Notes under the pieces: generated by a model
The model's input: the letters and a program-made list of their open reading frames with translations, nothing else
Database searches by the model: none
What the model was told of the DNA's origin: nothing
Assembly (NCBI RefSeq): GCF_051414035.1
Contig: NZ_JBLKNW010000012.1
Coordinates: forward strand, 24,234-88,233
Reading direction: 5' to 3'
Origin: Halosimplex amylolyticum
GTDB taxonomy: Archaea; Halobacteriota; Halobacteria; Halobacteriales; Haloarculaceae
DNA length: 64,000 bases
Shown: positions 39,387 to 48,502 of the stretch, in pieces
How the letters are laid out: each line of letters starts with the position of its first letter
Numbering within the stretch: position 1 is the first letter of the stretch
Made by a program: the position numbers and the translations under genes

Positions 39387-40028
39387 TTACTTCGCTCGGT
39401 AGCCGCTCCGCGCCGATCCGAGCACTCGCGCGACGTAGCTCTGACGCCAGACCAGCCACACGCCGAGACACAACGAGAGCAGGCCGACGAGGGTGACGGC
39501 GACGGCGCCCCAGTGTGTCTTCGCGAGCGCGCAGGACAGCGTCTCCCGCGCGCACGCCCCGAACAGGGGTCGGGCAACGGCACCGAAATAGACCAGCCCG
39601 ACTCCCGCCGCTACGGCCCCGACCCCCGCCAACGCTTTCAGCAGAAGCTCCCGGGCGCTCGGTGGGTCGGTGAGGATCGACTCTCGCACGCCTTCGCGCG
39701 GACCCGCCGCCTGCGAGAACCCGGCGGTCAGGATCAACAGGAGTGCGACGGGGGCGACGAACAGCCCGATCGACATCATCCCCAGGATCGCCAGCCCGGT
39801 CGTCAGGAGGGCAGCCACCCAGACGAGCGGCGTCCGGTTCGTCCACGCGCCGACCGCGGCGACGACGGCGAGTCCGACGACGGACAGCACCCACGCCGCG
39901 AAGAACGCGTCGGCGAACGGATCCGGGTAGAGCAGGGCGAAGGCGCCCGCGCTCGCGGCGACGACGGCGAGCGCGCTCGACTGCCGGCTGGCCGTCTCGG
40001 GCGACGGGACGCCGATCGCGAGCGTCAC
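39387..40028 (-). CDS. Multispanning membrane protein, unknown
   Basis: A 213-residue protein with five to six hydrophobic segments, for example ALAVVAASAGAFALLYPD, FFAAWVLSVVGLAVVAAVGA, LVWVAALLTTGLAILGMMS, ALAGVGAVAAGVGLVYFGA and WGAVAVTLVGLLSLCLGVW. Two cysteines (GACARETLSCALA) lie in a loop near residues 160-170. I do not recognise the family. The start is a GTG at 40028 (MTLAIGVPSPETAS). It is divergent from the phosphotransferase gene. Confidence 0.65.
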   Translation of the reverse strand: MTLAIGVPSPETASRQSSALAVVAASAGAFALLYPDPFADAFFAAWVLSVVGLAVVAAVGAWTNRTPLVWVAALLTTGLAILGMMSIGLFVAPVALLLILTAGFSQAAGPREGVRESILTDPPSARELLLKALAGVGAVAAGVGLVYFGAVARPLFGACARETLSCALAKTHWGAVAVTLVGLLSLCLGVWLVWRQSYVARVLGSARSGYRAK

Positions 40029-40235
40029 GAGTACGAGGCACCTCGAATTCGATCGCGCGGTTCGACGACTGTGCTCGCACCCGATGACGGCTTCATAACG
40101 AATCCTTCGGGGAACGGGACCGTTACGTCACCGCCGGTCGCCGGCGCCACCCCCTGTCGGTTCGCCCGGGTCCGACCGTGTGGATTGCACTCACGGCCCC
40201 GCAACGTCCAAGCGGGCGGCTCTCGTCGTCCGATC

Positions 40236-41192
40236 ATGGACGAGCGGTTCACGTCGGTACTGGACGACGTGTTTCCCGACCGCGACGTCGCCGGGTTCGC
40301 CGACGACGAGCGGCTGAACGACCGGAACGGGACCGTTCCCGTGGAGTTCGCGGACGGCGAGCGCGTCTTCTGCAAGATAGCGGTCGACGGCGACGGCTCG
40401 CGACTCGCCGCCGAACACGCGGCGATCCGGTACGTCGAGGTCAACTGTGACGTGCCGGTGCCGACGGTGCTGGCCTGCGACGCCGACGCCGCCGTCCCGT
40501 ACCTCGTCACCGCGCCGCTCTCGGGGAGACCGCTCTCGCACGTCAAGTGGGACGCGGATCGGTCGGGGGAGGCTTCCGCGATGCGAGCGCTCGGCCGGAC
40601 GCTCGCCGAACTCCACGCGACCCGCTTCGAGAGCCACGGCGAGATCACGGGCGGCGGCTCCGACGGCCTCGACGTCGATTCGGCCACGTGGACCGACGTC
40701 CTCGTCGGTCAGATCGACGTGATCGAGGAGATGGCGCAGTCCGACCGGTTCGACCGGTACGTCGACGACGTGGTCGCGGCGCTCGAGGCCAACCGCGACG
40801 TCCTCGACGCCGCGCCCGCAACGCTGGTCCACAACGACCCGCACAGTTCGAACGCCTACTACCACGAGGGCCGCGTCGGCCTGCTCGACTGGGAGTTCGC
40901 CCACGTCGGCGACCCGGTGCGGGGACTCCACCGGGTACGCGAACAGGAGTTCGGACTCTTCCGGCCGGACGAACCGGACCACCAGCTACAGGCGCTCCAC
41001 GAGGGGTATCGCGAGCGAGCGGGGAGCCTGCCCGACGGGTTCGACGAGCGGGTCCCGGTGTACGAGGTCGTCAGGCTACTCGGAGCGGCCGCGTTCTTCG
41101 ACGCGAAAGCGGAAGCCGCGGCCGAGTCCCGTGACGACGTCGCCGACTGGCTGGACGCCGAGATGGGTCGCCGCATCGACGCGATCCGGTGA
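40236..41192 (+). CDS. Phosphotransferase family protein (APH/choline-kinase fold)
   Basis: A 318-residue kinase-like protein. The catalytic loop LVHNDPHSSNAYYHEGRVGL (Brenner motif HxDxxxxN in variant form H-N-D-P-x-x-x-N) and the metal-binding LLDWEFAHVGDPVRGLHRV are both intact. The N-lobe has VPVEFADGERVFCKIA with the ATP Lys. It is in the aminoglycoside phosphotransferase superfamily. The natural substrate is unknown and drug resistance should not be assumed. Start MDERFTSVLDD. Confidence 0.82.
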   Translation: MDERFTSVLDDVFPDRDVAGFADDERLNDRNGTVPVEFADGERVFCKIAVDGDGSRLAAEHAAIRYVEVNCDVPVPTVLACDADAAVPYLVTAPLSGRPLSHVKWDADRSGEASAMRALGRTLAELHATRFESHGEITGGGSDGLDVDSATWTDVLVGQIDVIEEMAQSDRFDRYVDDVVAALEANRDVLDAAPATLVHNDPHSSNAYYHEGRVGLLDWEFAHVGDPVRGLHRVREQEFGLFRPDEPDHQLQALHEGYRERAGSLPDGFDERVPVYEVVRLLGAAAFFDAKAEAAAESRDDVADWLDAEMGRRIDAIR

Positions 41193-41290
41193 GCGCAGTG
41201 GGGAGGGGGACTCCGGTGTGGCCGCCCTTCGTGCGCCGGCAGTGACCGTATCGTTCTGACAGGTGTTCCTTCTCGTACGACGATCCACCT

Positions 41291-42244
41291 ATGCCCGAGA
41301 TCGGATACACCCTGTCGAGCGAGGAGCACCACCCGAACGACCTCGTCGAGTACGCCGGCCGCGCGGAGGAGGTGGGCTTCGACTTCCTCTCCATCTCCGA
41401 CCACTTCCACCCGTGGAACAGTAATCAGGGCGAGTCGCCGTTCGTGTGGTCGACGCTCGGCGGCGTCGCGGCGGCGACAGACGACGTCGACGTCGGCGTG
41501 GGGGTCTCGGCGCCGATCGTGCGGATGCATCCGGCGATCTACGCGCAGGCGGCCGCGACGGCGGCGGCGATGTTCGACGGCCGGACCTTCTACGCCGGCG
41601 TCGGGACCGGCGAGGCACTCAACGAACACGTCGTCGGCGACCGCTGGCCCGAACACGAGGTCCGCCTGGCGATGCTCGAAGAGGCCGTCGAGGTCGTCGA
41701 CAAGCTCTGGAGCGGCGAGCAGGTCAGCCACCACGGCGAGCACTACACCGTCGAGAACGCGAAGCTGTTCACCCTGCCCGAGGAGCGCCCGCCGATCTGC
41801 GTCTCGGCCTACGGCGAGCGCACGGCGAAAGCGGCCGCGGAGTTCGGCGACGGCTTCTGGTCTGTCGGCCCCCAGGAGACCGTCGAGACGTGGGAAGCGG
41901 AGGGCGGCGACGGCCCCCGGCTCTGCCAGCTGCAGGCCTGCGTCGCCGACAGCGAGGAAGCGGCGGTCTCGACCGCCCACGAACTCTGGCCCAACTCGGC
42001 GCTCCCGGGCGAGCTGAGTAACGTCCTGCCGACGCCGGTCCACTTCGAGCAGGCGACGCAGCTGGTCTCCGAGGACGACATCGCCGAGGGGTCGATTCTG
42101 ACCGGTCCGGACGCACAGCAGCACATCGACGCCATCCAGGAGGCGATCGACACCGGCTACGATCACGTCTACGTCATGCAGATCGGCGACGACCAGGAGG
42201 CGCTGTTCGACCTCTACCGCGAGGAGGTCCTGCCGTCGTTCTAG
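41291..42244 (+). CDS. F420-dependent LLM-class oxidoreductase (G6PDH-like subfamily)
   Basis: A 317-residue luciferase-like TIM-barrel flavin/F420 enzyme. EIGYTLSSEEHHPNDLVEYA, FLSISDHFHPWNSNQGESPF, GVSAPIVRMHPAIYAQAAAT, YAGVGTGEALNEHVVGDRWP and VYVMQIGDDQEALF match the subfamily of F420-dependent glucose-6-phosphate-dehydrogenase-like proteins (TIGR03557). The sugar-phosphate activity is not proven for haloarchaeal members. The cofactor link fits npdG at 49989. Confidence 0.85.
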   Translation: MPEIGYTLSSEEHHPNDLVEYAGRAEEVGFDFLSISDHFHPWNSNQGESPFVWSTLGGVAAATDDVDVGVGVSAPIVRMHPAIYAQAAATAAAMFDGRTFYAGVGTGEALNEHVVGDRWPEHEVRLAMLEEAVEVVDKLWSGEQVSHHGEHYTVENAKLFTLPEERPPICVSAYGERTAKAAAEFGDGFWSVGPQETVETWEAEGGDGPRLCQLQACVADSEEAAVSTAHELWPNSALPGELSNVLPTPVHFEQATQLVSEDDIAEGSILTGPDAQQHIDAIQEAIDTGYDHVYVMQIGDDQEALFDLYREEVLPSF

Positions 42245-42287
42245 CGCGCTCGCCGTCGCCGGTCGTCCGCTCGGCGGCGACCGGCCA

Positions 42288-43307
42288 TCACCTCCGCTCG
42301 CGCGTGTCCGCGTCGGGCACGTCCGCTCGCTCGCCCGCTCCGGTCGTCGCGGTCGATCCCGTGGCGTCCCGTCCGGCGCGGAACGCGGCGACCGCGCCGT
42401 AGAGGCCGGATTCGTCGCCGAGCGGGGTGATCCGGACCGTCGGGCGGTCGACGAACAGGTACCGGTCGAGGTGGGCTTCGATCCCGGAGACGATCCAGTC
42501 GGGGTTGTGGAGCGCGACGGCGCCGCCGAGCGTGATCAGCCCCGGGTTGACCGCGTTACAGACGGCCGCGATCCCGGCCGCGTTGTACCGCGCGACCTCG
42601 TCGAGACACGCCTCGGCCCAGGGCTCGCCCGCGTCGGCCGCGGCGAAGACGCCCTCGGCCGTGAGGTCGGCTGCGTCTGGTCCCTCGGTTTCCGCGCGTC
42701 CGTCGGCAGCGAGCCGGTTGGCCGCGAATTCGGGGATCCCGCGACCGGAGCAGACCGCCTCCCACGCGCCGGCCACGCCCGTGCTCTCGTACTCGTGGGG
42801 CGCGACCGGGAGCAGTCCGAACTCGCCGGCCTGCCCGCTCTCGCCGCGGAGGAGCCGCCCGTCTTCGACGACGCCGCCACCGATGCCGGTCCCGAACGTG
42901 ACGTGTGCGAGGCAGTCCTCGTCGCGCCGCGCTCCGAAGTGCCACTCCCCCAGCGCGGTCGCGTTACAGTCGTTGATCAGTCGGACGGGGAGTCCGTGCG
43001 CACGGTCGACCGCCGACGCGACGTCGATCCGGTCGATCGTCTCCCCGGCCGGCGTGTCGAACTCGCGGATCGCTCCTGCGGCGTCGTCGACGAGCCCGGT
43101 CGTCGAGACGGCGACGCCGTCTACGTCCCGGTCGGTCGCCGACCGCAGGTCCTCGACGGCCGCGACGAGTTGGTCGGCGAGGTCGCTCGGCCGGGTCGGT
43201 TCGACGGCGACCTCGGTCAGCAGCTCGCCGTCCGACCGGGCGACGGCCGCTCGAAAGTTCGTGCTCCCGATCCCGAACGCCGCGACGTGGTCCATCGATC
43301 CGACCAT
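42288..43307 (-). CDS. ROK-family sugar kinase
   Basis: A 339-residue ASKHA-fold kinase. It has the N-terminal phosphate loop AAFGIGSTNFRAAVA, INDCNATALGEWHFG with the catalytic Asp, the ROK region VTFGTGIGGGVVEDGRLLRG, GQAGEFGLLPVAP, and adenosine-binding NPGLITLGGAVALHNPDWIV. The zinc site Cys motif of bacterial glucokinases is not obvious; only CSGRGIPEFAA is seen. There is no HTH, so it is a kinase rather than a repressor. The likely substrate is glucose or another hexose. Two nearby ATGs (43307, 43295) are possible starts. Confidence 0.82.
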   Translation of the reverse strand: MVGSMDHVAAFGIGSTNFRAAVARSDGELLTEVAVEPTRPSDLADQLVAAVEDLRSATDRDVDGVAVSTTGLVDDAAGAIREFDTPAGETIDRIDVASAVDRAHGLPVRLINDCNATALGEWHFGARRDEDCLAHVTFGTGIGGGVVEDGRLLRGESGQAGEFGLLPVAPHEYESTGVAGAWEAVCSGRGIPEFAANRLAADGRAETEGPDAADLTAEGVFAAADAGEPWAEACLDEVARYNAAGIAAVCNAVNPGLITLGGAVALHNPDWIVSGIEAHLDRYLFVDRPTVRITPLGDESGLYGAVAAFRAGRDATGSTATTGAGERADVPDADTRERR

Positions 43308-43401
43308 CCGACGGGACGGGCATCAGTATTCGGATGGGACGACCGCCCGGGACCGAGCGCCGCGCCGAAACGCCGTTGTCGCTCCGCTCCGATGGAGACG
43401 T

Positions 43402-44199
43402 ATGGGAACCATCAGCGCTGACTTCTCCGAGGACACCGTGATCGTCACCGGCGCGAGTTCCGGCATCGGCCGCGCGGTCGCGGTCGGGTTCGGCGAGGCG
43501 GGCGCGACCGTTATCAACGCCGACGTGCGCGCGGACCCGAAAGACCGGAACGCCGAGGCGGCTGCCGGCGACGCCGAGACGCCGACCCACGAACTGATCG
43601 ACGACGAGACCGCGGGTCGCGGCGAGTTCGTCGAGACGGACGTGGCCGACTACGACGCGCTCGCCTCCGTCGTCGAGGGCGCCCGGGAGTTCGGCGGCGT
43701 CGACGTGATGGTCAACAACGCCGGAATCCACGTCAGCCGCGAGTTCCTCGACGTCGAGCCCGACGAGTACGACCGCCTCCACGCGGTCAACGCCCGCGGC
43801 GCGTTCTTCGGGACGCAACTCGCCGCACAGGACATGATCGACCGCGACGAGCCCGGGGCGGTCGTCAACACCGCCTCGACGACCAGCGAGTACGCCGAGT
43901 GGGAGCACTCCCACTACGCGACGACCAAGGGGGCAGTGAAGATGCTCACGCAGAGCGCCGCCCTCGAACTCGCACGGCACGGCGTGCGGGTCAACGCCGT
44001 CGCACCGGGTCCCATCGCCACAGAGATCACGGAGGGCTGGTCCGAGCGCGCCGTGGACGCCGTGGGCGACGGTCGCGAACCGCCCACCCGCGCCGGTCGT
44101 CCGGAGGACCTGAGAGACGCCTACCGCTACCTCGCCAGCGAAGGCGCCGACTACGTCACCGGCGAGGTGCTCTGGGTCGACGGCGGCAGCAACATCTGA
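43402..44199 (+). CDS. Short-chain dehydrogenase/reductase
   Basis: A 265-residue classical SDR. It has the coenzyme site VTGASSGIGRAVAVGF, NNAGIHVS, the catalytic Ser in NTASTTSEYAEWEHSHYATT and the YxxxK as YATTK, then AVAPGPIATEITEGW. The C-terminus GADYVTGEVLWVDGGSNI is typical. An acidic insert at residues 38-65 is haloarchaeal. The substrate is unknown. It is divergent from the ROK kinase and may act in the same sugar pathway, which is inference only. Confidence 0.88.
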   Translation: MGTISADFSEDTVIVTGASSGIGRAVAVGFGEAGATVINADVRADPKDRNAEAAAGDAETPTHELIDDETAGRGEFVETDVADYDALASVVEGAREFGGVDVMVNNAGIHVSREFLDVEPDEYDRLHAVNARGAFFGTQLAAQDMIDRDEPGAVVNTASTTSEYAEWEHSHYATTKGAVKMLTQSAALELARHGVRVNAVAPGPIATEITEGWSERAVDAVGDGREPPTRAGRPEDLRDAYRYLASEGADYVTGEVLWVDGGSNI

Positions 44200-44280
44200 C
44201 GGGCCAGCTGCACCGGTCCGATTTGTTACAAAAACGCGATTCAGCGAGCGCTTTTGGGACACTCGGCCGTGCGATCGAGT

Positions 44281-45255
44281 ATGCTCCTCGCTGGCAGCGA
44301 CGACGGGGTGTACCGGCTCTCCGAACTCGACGGACCGACCGAGACGACCGCCGAGCAGGTCCTCGACAGCGGCCGCGTCGAGCGCGTCCGGCAGTTCGAT
44401 GGGTTCGAGGGGATCTTCGCGGCGACGAAGACGGGTCTGTTTCACTCACGCGACGGCGAGTCGTGGGCCGACCTCGACGTCCCGCAGGAACGGGTGTACT
44501 CGGTCGGCGCGAGCCGGTCCGGCGACAGACTCTACGCGGGGACGAAACCGGCCCACGTCTCCGTCGCCGAAGTCGGCGACGGCTCGGGGAGCGTCGACCC
44601 GGCTGCCGTCGAGTGGCGCGACTGCGACGACTTCCAGGAACTCCCCTCCCGCGACGAGTGGCGCCTCCCGCGCCACGAGAACCTCGCGCAGGTCCGGGAC
44701 CTCCACTTCGACCCCGTGGCGAACGACCGTCTCGTCGCCGGCGTCGAGGTGGGCGGCGTCCACGTCAGCGACGACGGGGGCGAGACCTGGGAAGAGCGGC
44801 GCGACGGGGTGAACGACGACATCCACGAACTCCACGTGGCCGGGCCCGGCGAGTACGTCGCCGCGACGGGCTTCGGGCTCTTCCGGACCACGGACGGGGG
44901 CGAGTCGTGGACGCGGCTGGACGAGGGGTTCGACCAGCGATACTTCCGGACGGCGTTCTCGCTGGACGGGACGATATACGCCGGGGGCGCGCTGGAGAAC
45001 TCCTCGACGTGGGAGGACGACGACGCCGACCCCGAACTGTTTAGATCCGACGGCGACTCGCTGGAGCGCGTCGACTTCCCGAAGAGCGACGAGACGGTCA
45101 CGGGGATGACCGCGGTCGACGGCGACCTCGTCGTCGCGACCCACCGCGGATCGGTCCTCGCGGACCGGCCGGACGGCTGGACCCCCGTGGGTGAGATACC
45201 CGTCACCGACGACTTCACCGGCCGGTACACGCCGCTGACGTGGGTCGACGGCTGA
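44281..45255 (+). CDS. Beta-propeller with Asp-box (BNR) repeats
   Basis: A 324-residue propeller. Repeated Asp-box motifs are ATKTGLFHSRDGESWADL, GGVHVSDDGGETWEERRDGV and GFGLFRTTDGGESWTRLDEG, interleaved with LLAGSDDGVYRLSEL and YAGTKPAHVSVAEVGDG. No signal peptide is seen, so it is probably cytoplasmic. It resembles the glycosyl-hydrolase-like or photosystem stability-type (Ycf48) repeats common in haloarchaea. No sialidase catalytic residues are identified. CTTTTGGG about 27 nt above the ATG supports the start. Confidence 0.75.
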   Translation: MLLAGSDDGVYRLSELDGPTETTAEQVLDSGRVERVRQFDGFEGIFAATKTGLFHSRDGESWADLDVPQERVYSVGASRSGDRLYAGTKPAHVSVAEVGDGSGSVDPAAVEWRDCDDFQELPSRDEWRLPRHENLAQVRDLHFDPVANDRLVAGVEVGGVHVSDDGGETWEERRDGVNDDIHELHVAGPGEYVAATGFGLFRTTDGGESWTRLDEGFDQRYFRTAFSLDGTIYAGGALENSSTWEDDDADPELFRSDGDSLERVDFPKSDETVTGMTAVDGDLVVATHRGSVLADRPDGWTPVGEIPVTDDFTGRYTPLTWVDG

Positions 45256-45273
45256 CCCGCGCCCGGACCCCGC

Positions 45274-46641
45274 TTACTGCCGCCGCTCGTCGGCCACGGC
45301 CTCGATGGCCTTGCAGACGATGTCGAGGCCCGTCTCGGCCTGCTCGCGCGTCATCACGAGCGGCGGGAGCAGGCGTAGGACGTTGTCGTCGCGGCCGCCG
45401 CCCCACGCGAGGACGCCCCGCTCCATGCAGCGCTGGCGCACGTCGCTCACCGCGTCCGGGGCCGGCCGTCCTTCTTCGTCGACGAACTCGGCGCCGACGA
45501 ACAGTCCCATCCCGCGCACCTGGCCGACGAGCGGGTCGTCGACGCCCCGGAGTCGCCCGCGGATGTACTCCCCGAGCTGGGTCGCGTGGTCGAGCAGGTC
45601 GTGGGCCTCGATGTACTCGATGGAGCGCAGCGCGGCGCGCATCGCGACGTTGTACCCGCGGAAGGTGCCGGTGTGGCCGCCGGGGCCCCAGGTGTCCAGT
45701 TCCTCGCGGTAGACCGTCGCCGAGAGCGGGTGGCCGTTGCCGATGGCCTTCCCGACGGTCATCGCGTCCGGCGTCACGTCGAAGTGGTCGCTGGCCCACC
45801 ACTCGCCGGTGCGGCCCATCCCCGTCTGGATTTCGTCGATTATCAGGGGGACGTCGTAGTCGTCGCAGAGATCGCGCAGCCCGGACATGAACCCCTCCGG
45901 CGGGACGACGACGCCGCCCTCGCCCTGGATCGGTTCGACCCACACGCCCGCGGGGTTGGGCATCGCGCCGTAGCGGTCGCCCAGCAGCGTCTGGACGTCG
46001 TCCAGCGCCCGATCGACAGCCGCCTGTGGCGTCCCGTCCTGCCGGAAGGGGTAGGGGTACTGGGCGTGTTCGACCTCGGCGAGGAGGGGAGTGTAGTCGC
46101 GCTTGTACTTGCCGTCGGCGCTGAGGCTGAACGCGCCCGACGTCTCGCCGTGGAACGCGCCGTAGAAGGCGACCATCCCGCGATTCCCGGTGTACTGCTT
46201 GGCGAGTTTGATAGAGCCCTCGACGGCGTCGCTCCCCGTGGGGCCGCCGAAGACGACCCGACTGGCCCCGGCGAGCCCGCCCGGCGCGATCGACTCGAGT
46301 TTCTCGATCAGGTCCAGTCGGGGCTCGGTCGGGAAGTCGAGCGAGTGCGGCAGGGTGTGGGCCTGCTCGGCGGCCGCCTCGGCGATGTAGGGGTTAGCGT
46401 GGCCGACGTTGAGGACGCTGATGCCGGCGAAGAAGTCCAGGTAGCGGTTGCCGTCCACGTCCTCGATGGTGGCGCCCTTGCCCTCGCGGAACCCGATGGG
46501 CATCTCGGTCGGGTACAGCACCGCGGAGCTCTCCGCGGCGCGCTGGCGCTCGCGGAGCCGTCGGGACCTGGGTCCGGGGACCTCGTCGACGTTCGGCGCG
46601 TCGTCGAAGTGAAGCTCCTCGATGGGTGGGGGCGCGGTCAT
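45274..46641 (-). CDS. Class III aminotransferase (4-aminobutyrate/ornithine-type)
   Basis: A 455-residue PLP-dependent omega-aminotransferase. It has VLNVGHANPYIAEAAAEQAH, the cofactor phosphate site GGPTGSDAVEGSIKLAKQYT, MVAFYGAFHGETSGAFSLS, PLIIDEIQTGMGRTGEWWAS with the PLP-binding Asp, and Schiff-base Lys in VGKAIGNGHPLSATVY. The C-terminal domain has VRGMGLFVGAEFVDEEGRP. The substrate is not decided by sequence. The start MTAPPPIEELHFDDAPN at 46641 is preferred over a longer frame. Confidence 0.88.
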   Translation of the reverse strand: MTAPPPIEELHFDDAPNVDEVPGPRSRRLRERQRAAESSAVLYPTEMPIGFREGKGATIEDVDGNRYLDFFAGISVLNVGHANPYIAEAAAEQAHTLPHSLDFPTEPRLDLIEKLESIAPGGLAGASRVVFGGPTGSDAVEGSIKLAKQYTGNRGMVAFYGAFHGETSGAFSLSADGKYKRDYTPLLAEVEHAQYPYPFRQDGTPQAAVDRALDDVQTLLGDRYGAMPNPAGVWVEPIQGEGGVVVPPEGFMSGLRDLCDDYDVPLIIDEIQTGMGRTGEWWASDHFDVTPDAMTVGKAIGNGHPLSATVYREELDTWGPGGHTGTFRGYNVAMRAALRSIEYIEAHDLLDHATQLGEYIRGRLRGVDDPLVGQVRGMGLFVGAEFVDEEGRPAPDAVSDVRQRCMERGVLAWGGGRDDNVLRLLPPLVMTREQAETGLDIVCKAIEAVADERRQ

Positions 46642-46804
46642 GCTTCCACTACGGTATTGGACGGTTTTTCGGTTCCTTTCCCCGACTGATTTTCCGCTTC
46701 TCCACCGCCGGTGCGTTCGCGCCGCTCTGGCTCTGGGCCGTGGATCGCGGGGACGCCCGTGCACGGAACGTCGACGACCCCACACCCCCGAAAGGTCCTT
46801 CGCC

Positions 46805-47593
46805 GTGGCTGACCGATCGACGTACGTGCACGACTATCACGTCCACTCCTCGTACTCCGACGGCGAGTTCCTCGAGGGGATGGTGGAAGCGGCCGCCGAC
46901 GCCGGCCTCGACGGCGTCGGGTTCGCCGACCACTGCAACGTCTCCGAGCGCGAGCACCTCCGGCGGTACAAAAAGCGGTTCGGCTTCAACCTCGACGTGA
47001 CCTACGAGCGCCGCCGCGACGCTATCGAGGAACTGCGCGACGAGTCGACGGTGCGGATCTTCGACGCCGTCGAGGTCGACTACCACCCCGCGGACGAGGC
47101 GGCGATCCGAGCGTTCCTCGACGAGGCCGGCTTCGACTACGCCGTCGGGAGCGTCCACGAGATCGAGGAGGCCAACGTCCACTGGGACTACTTCGCCGAC
47201 CGCACCGACGAGCAACAGCGCGCCGCGGTCGACGAGTACTTCGACCGGGTGGTCGCGCTGGTCGAGTCCGGGCTGTTCGACGTGGCCGCCCACCTCGACA
47301 TCGTCGAGCGCAACCCGGCGCTCCGGGGGTACGCGACCCGCGACCACTACGAAGCGGTGGCGGCGGCGCTGGCCGACTCGAAGACCGTGCCGGAGCTCAA
47401 CGCCGGCCGGATCCAGGCCGACTACGGCGAGTTCCACCCCGGCCCCGACTTCCTGTCGGTCCTCGCCCAGTACGACGTACCGGTGACCGTCGGATCGGAC
47501 GCTCATTCGCCGCGAGAGCTGCGAGAACGAGTTCCGATACTCTCCGACGGACTCGACGCCGCTCCACTCGACGTCGTCGAGCTGTCGGTCTGA
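46805..47593 (+). CDS. PHP-domain phosphoesterase (histidinol-phosphatase HisJ-like)
   Basis: A 262-residue metal-dependent phosphoesterase. It has motif I DYHVHSSYSDGEFLEGMVEA, motif II VGFADHCNVSEREHLRRYKK, FDAVEVDYHP, YAVGSVHEIEEANVHWD, VAAHLDIVERNP and the terminal VTVGSDAHSPRELRERV. These supply the His/Asp/Glu cluster for three metals. The HisK/HisJ-type layout suggests histidinol-phosphate phosphatase, but other PHP substrates are possible. The GTG at 46805 begins just before the metal motif. It is divergent from the aminotransferase. Confidence 0.82.
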   Translation: MADRSTYVHDYHVHSSYSDGEFLEGMVEAAADAGLDGVGFADHCNVSEREHLRRYKKRFGFNLDVTYERRRDAIEELRDESTVRIFDAVEVDYHPADEAAIRAFLDEAGFDYAVGSVHEIEEANVHWDYFADRTDEQQRAAVDEYFDRVVALVESGLFDVAAHLDIVERNPALRGYATRDHYEAVAAALADSKTVPELNAGRIQADYGEFHPGPDFLSVLAQYDVPVTVGSDAHSPRELRERVPILSDGLDAAPLDVVELSV

Positions 47594-47605
47594 CCCCCCG
47601 GGACG

Positions 47606-47806
47606 TCACTTCGACGCCGTGTCGAGGTCCGCGTCGATGGCGCCGTCGAGCCCGTCGTCGCTCACGACGTACTCCTCGTCGTCCGCCTCGTCGGCGACCT
47701 TCTCGCCCTCGGGTTCCTGGGGCTCCGTCACCGTGTCGTCGCCGGTGACCGAGACGAACAGTTCACCGAGCTCGCGCGTACGTTCGTTCTGCTTGGATTC
47801 GCTCAT
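47606..47806 (-). CDS. Small acidic protein
   Basis: A 66-residue, extremely acidic protein (pI very low): MSESKQNERTRELGELFVSV, TGDDTVTEPQEPEGEKVADE and a tail VSDDGLDGAIDADLDTASK. It probably has one helix at the N-terminus and disorder elsewhere. It looks like a conserved haloarchaeal family without known role. It is convergent with the PHP gene, with 12 bp between stops. Confidence 0.65.
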   Translation of the reverse strand: MSESKQNERTRELGELFVSVTGDDTVTEPQEPEGEKVADEADDEEYVVSDDGLDGAIDADLDTASK

Positions 47807-47940
47807 TACACTCGTTGTTGCGGTGGACCGAGGATAGCGCTGGCGCCTAACTATGTTGGTCCTTCGCGAGCCGTCGTCGAATCCCGGAGAACGCCGCCGA
47901 AGACGGTCTATGTGGGGGTTTCAGGAGGGACCGGAACGGG

Positions 47941-48462
47941 TCACATGACTTCGCGCTGGCACGTGCCACAGAGGGCCTCGTCTTTGATGTCGACTTCGCG
48001 GACGGTGGGGGAGAAACTCATGACGCAGCGTTTGTTGTCGCAGTGTTCCAGGCCCATGGTGTGGCCGATCTCGTGGATGACTTCCTTGCGGACGCGGTCG
48101 GAGAAGACGTCCTCGTCCGAGCGCCGCGAGATGCCGCCGTCGGAGGAGGTGTTGAGCCGGTACGTCGAGATGACCGAGCCCTTGCCGTCGAGGTAGGCGA
48201 GGCCGAAGACGTAGTTGCGGCGGTGGTAGAACAGGTCCTTCGGGGTGATGGCGATGTTCTTGTCGCCGTCGCCGATGCGGGTGGCAAGTTTGATGAACGC
48301 TTCCGCGCTGTACTGGTCGCGACTGCGGTCGTACGCGCCGGAGGGGATCGACTGGGTGTCGTGCATCGTCACGTCGCTCTCGTAGACGGCCCGCAGACTG
48401 GCTGACGCCTCGCGCTTGACCTCGGCGCGGACGTCACCCACCGGCACGATGTCGACGTGCAT
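47941..48462 (-). CDS. amzA: Archaemetzincin
   Basis: A 173-residue zinc metalloprotease of family M54. The catalytic motif VIHEIGHTMGLEHC (HExxHxxGxxH, with the following Cys of the second zinc site) is complete. The C-terminal CDNKRCVMSFSPTVREVDIK carries the met-turn and zinc cysteines, ending in LCGTCQREV. The fold and size match archaeal AmzA. The natural substrate is unknown. It is leaderless by promoter position: a TATA at 48487-48494 lies 28 nt above the ATG. Confidence 0.95.
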   Translation of the reverse strand: MHVDIVPVGDVRAEVKREASASLRAVYESDVTMHDTQSIPSGAYDRSRDQYSAEAFIKLATRIGDGDKNIAITPKDLFYHRRNYVFGLAYLDGKGSVISTYRLNTSSDGGISRRSDEDVFSDRVRKEVIHEIGHTMGLEHCDNKRCVMSFSPTVREVDIKDEALCGTCQREVM

Positions 48463-48486
48463 ACGGGAGGCTTATGCGTGCCGCCA

Positions 48487-48494
48487 TTATAAAT
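48487..48494 (-). promoter_or_regulatory. TATA element of amzA, overlapping the divergent gene's promoter zone
   Basis: TTTATAAT on the minus strand (plus-strand ATTATAAA), 28 nt above the amzA start and only about 10 nt from the GTG of the divergent UPF0146 gene. The two genes have just 40 bp between their starts, so their promoters must overlap. Confidence 0.6.
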
Positions 48495-48502
48495 ACCGCG
48501 AC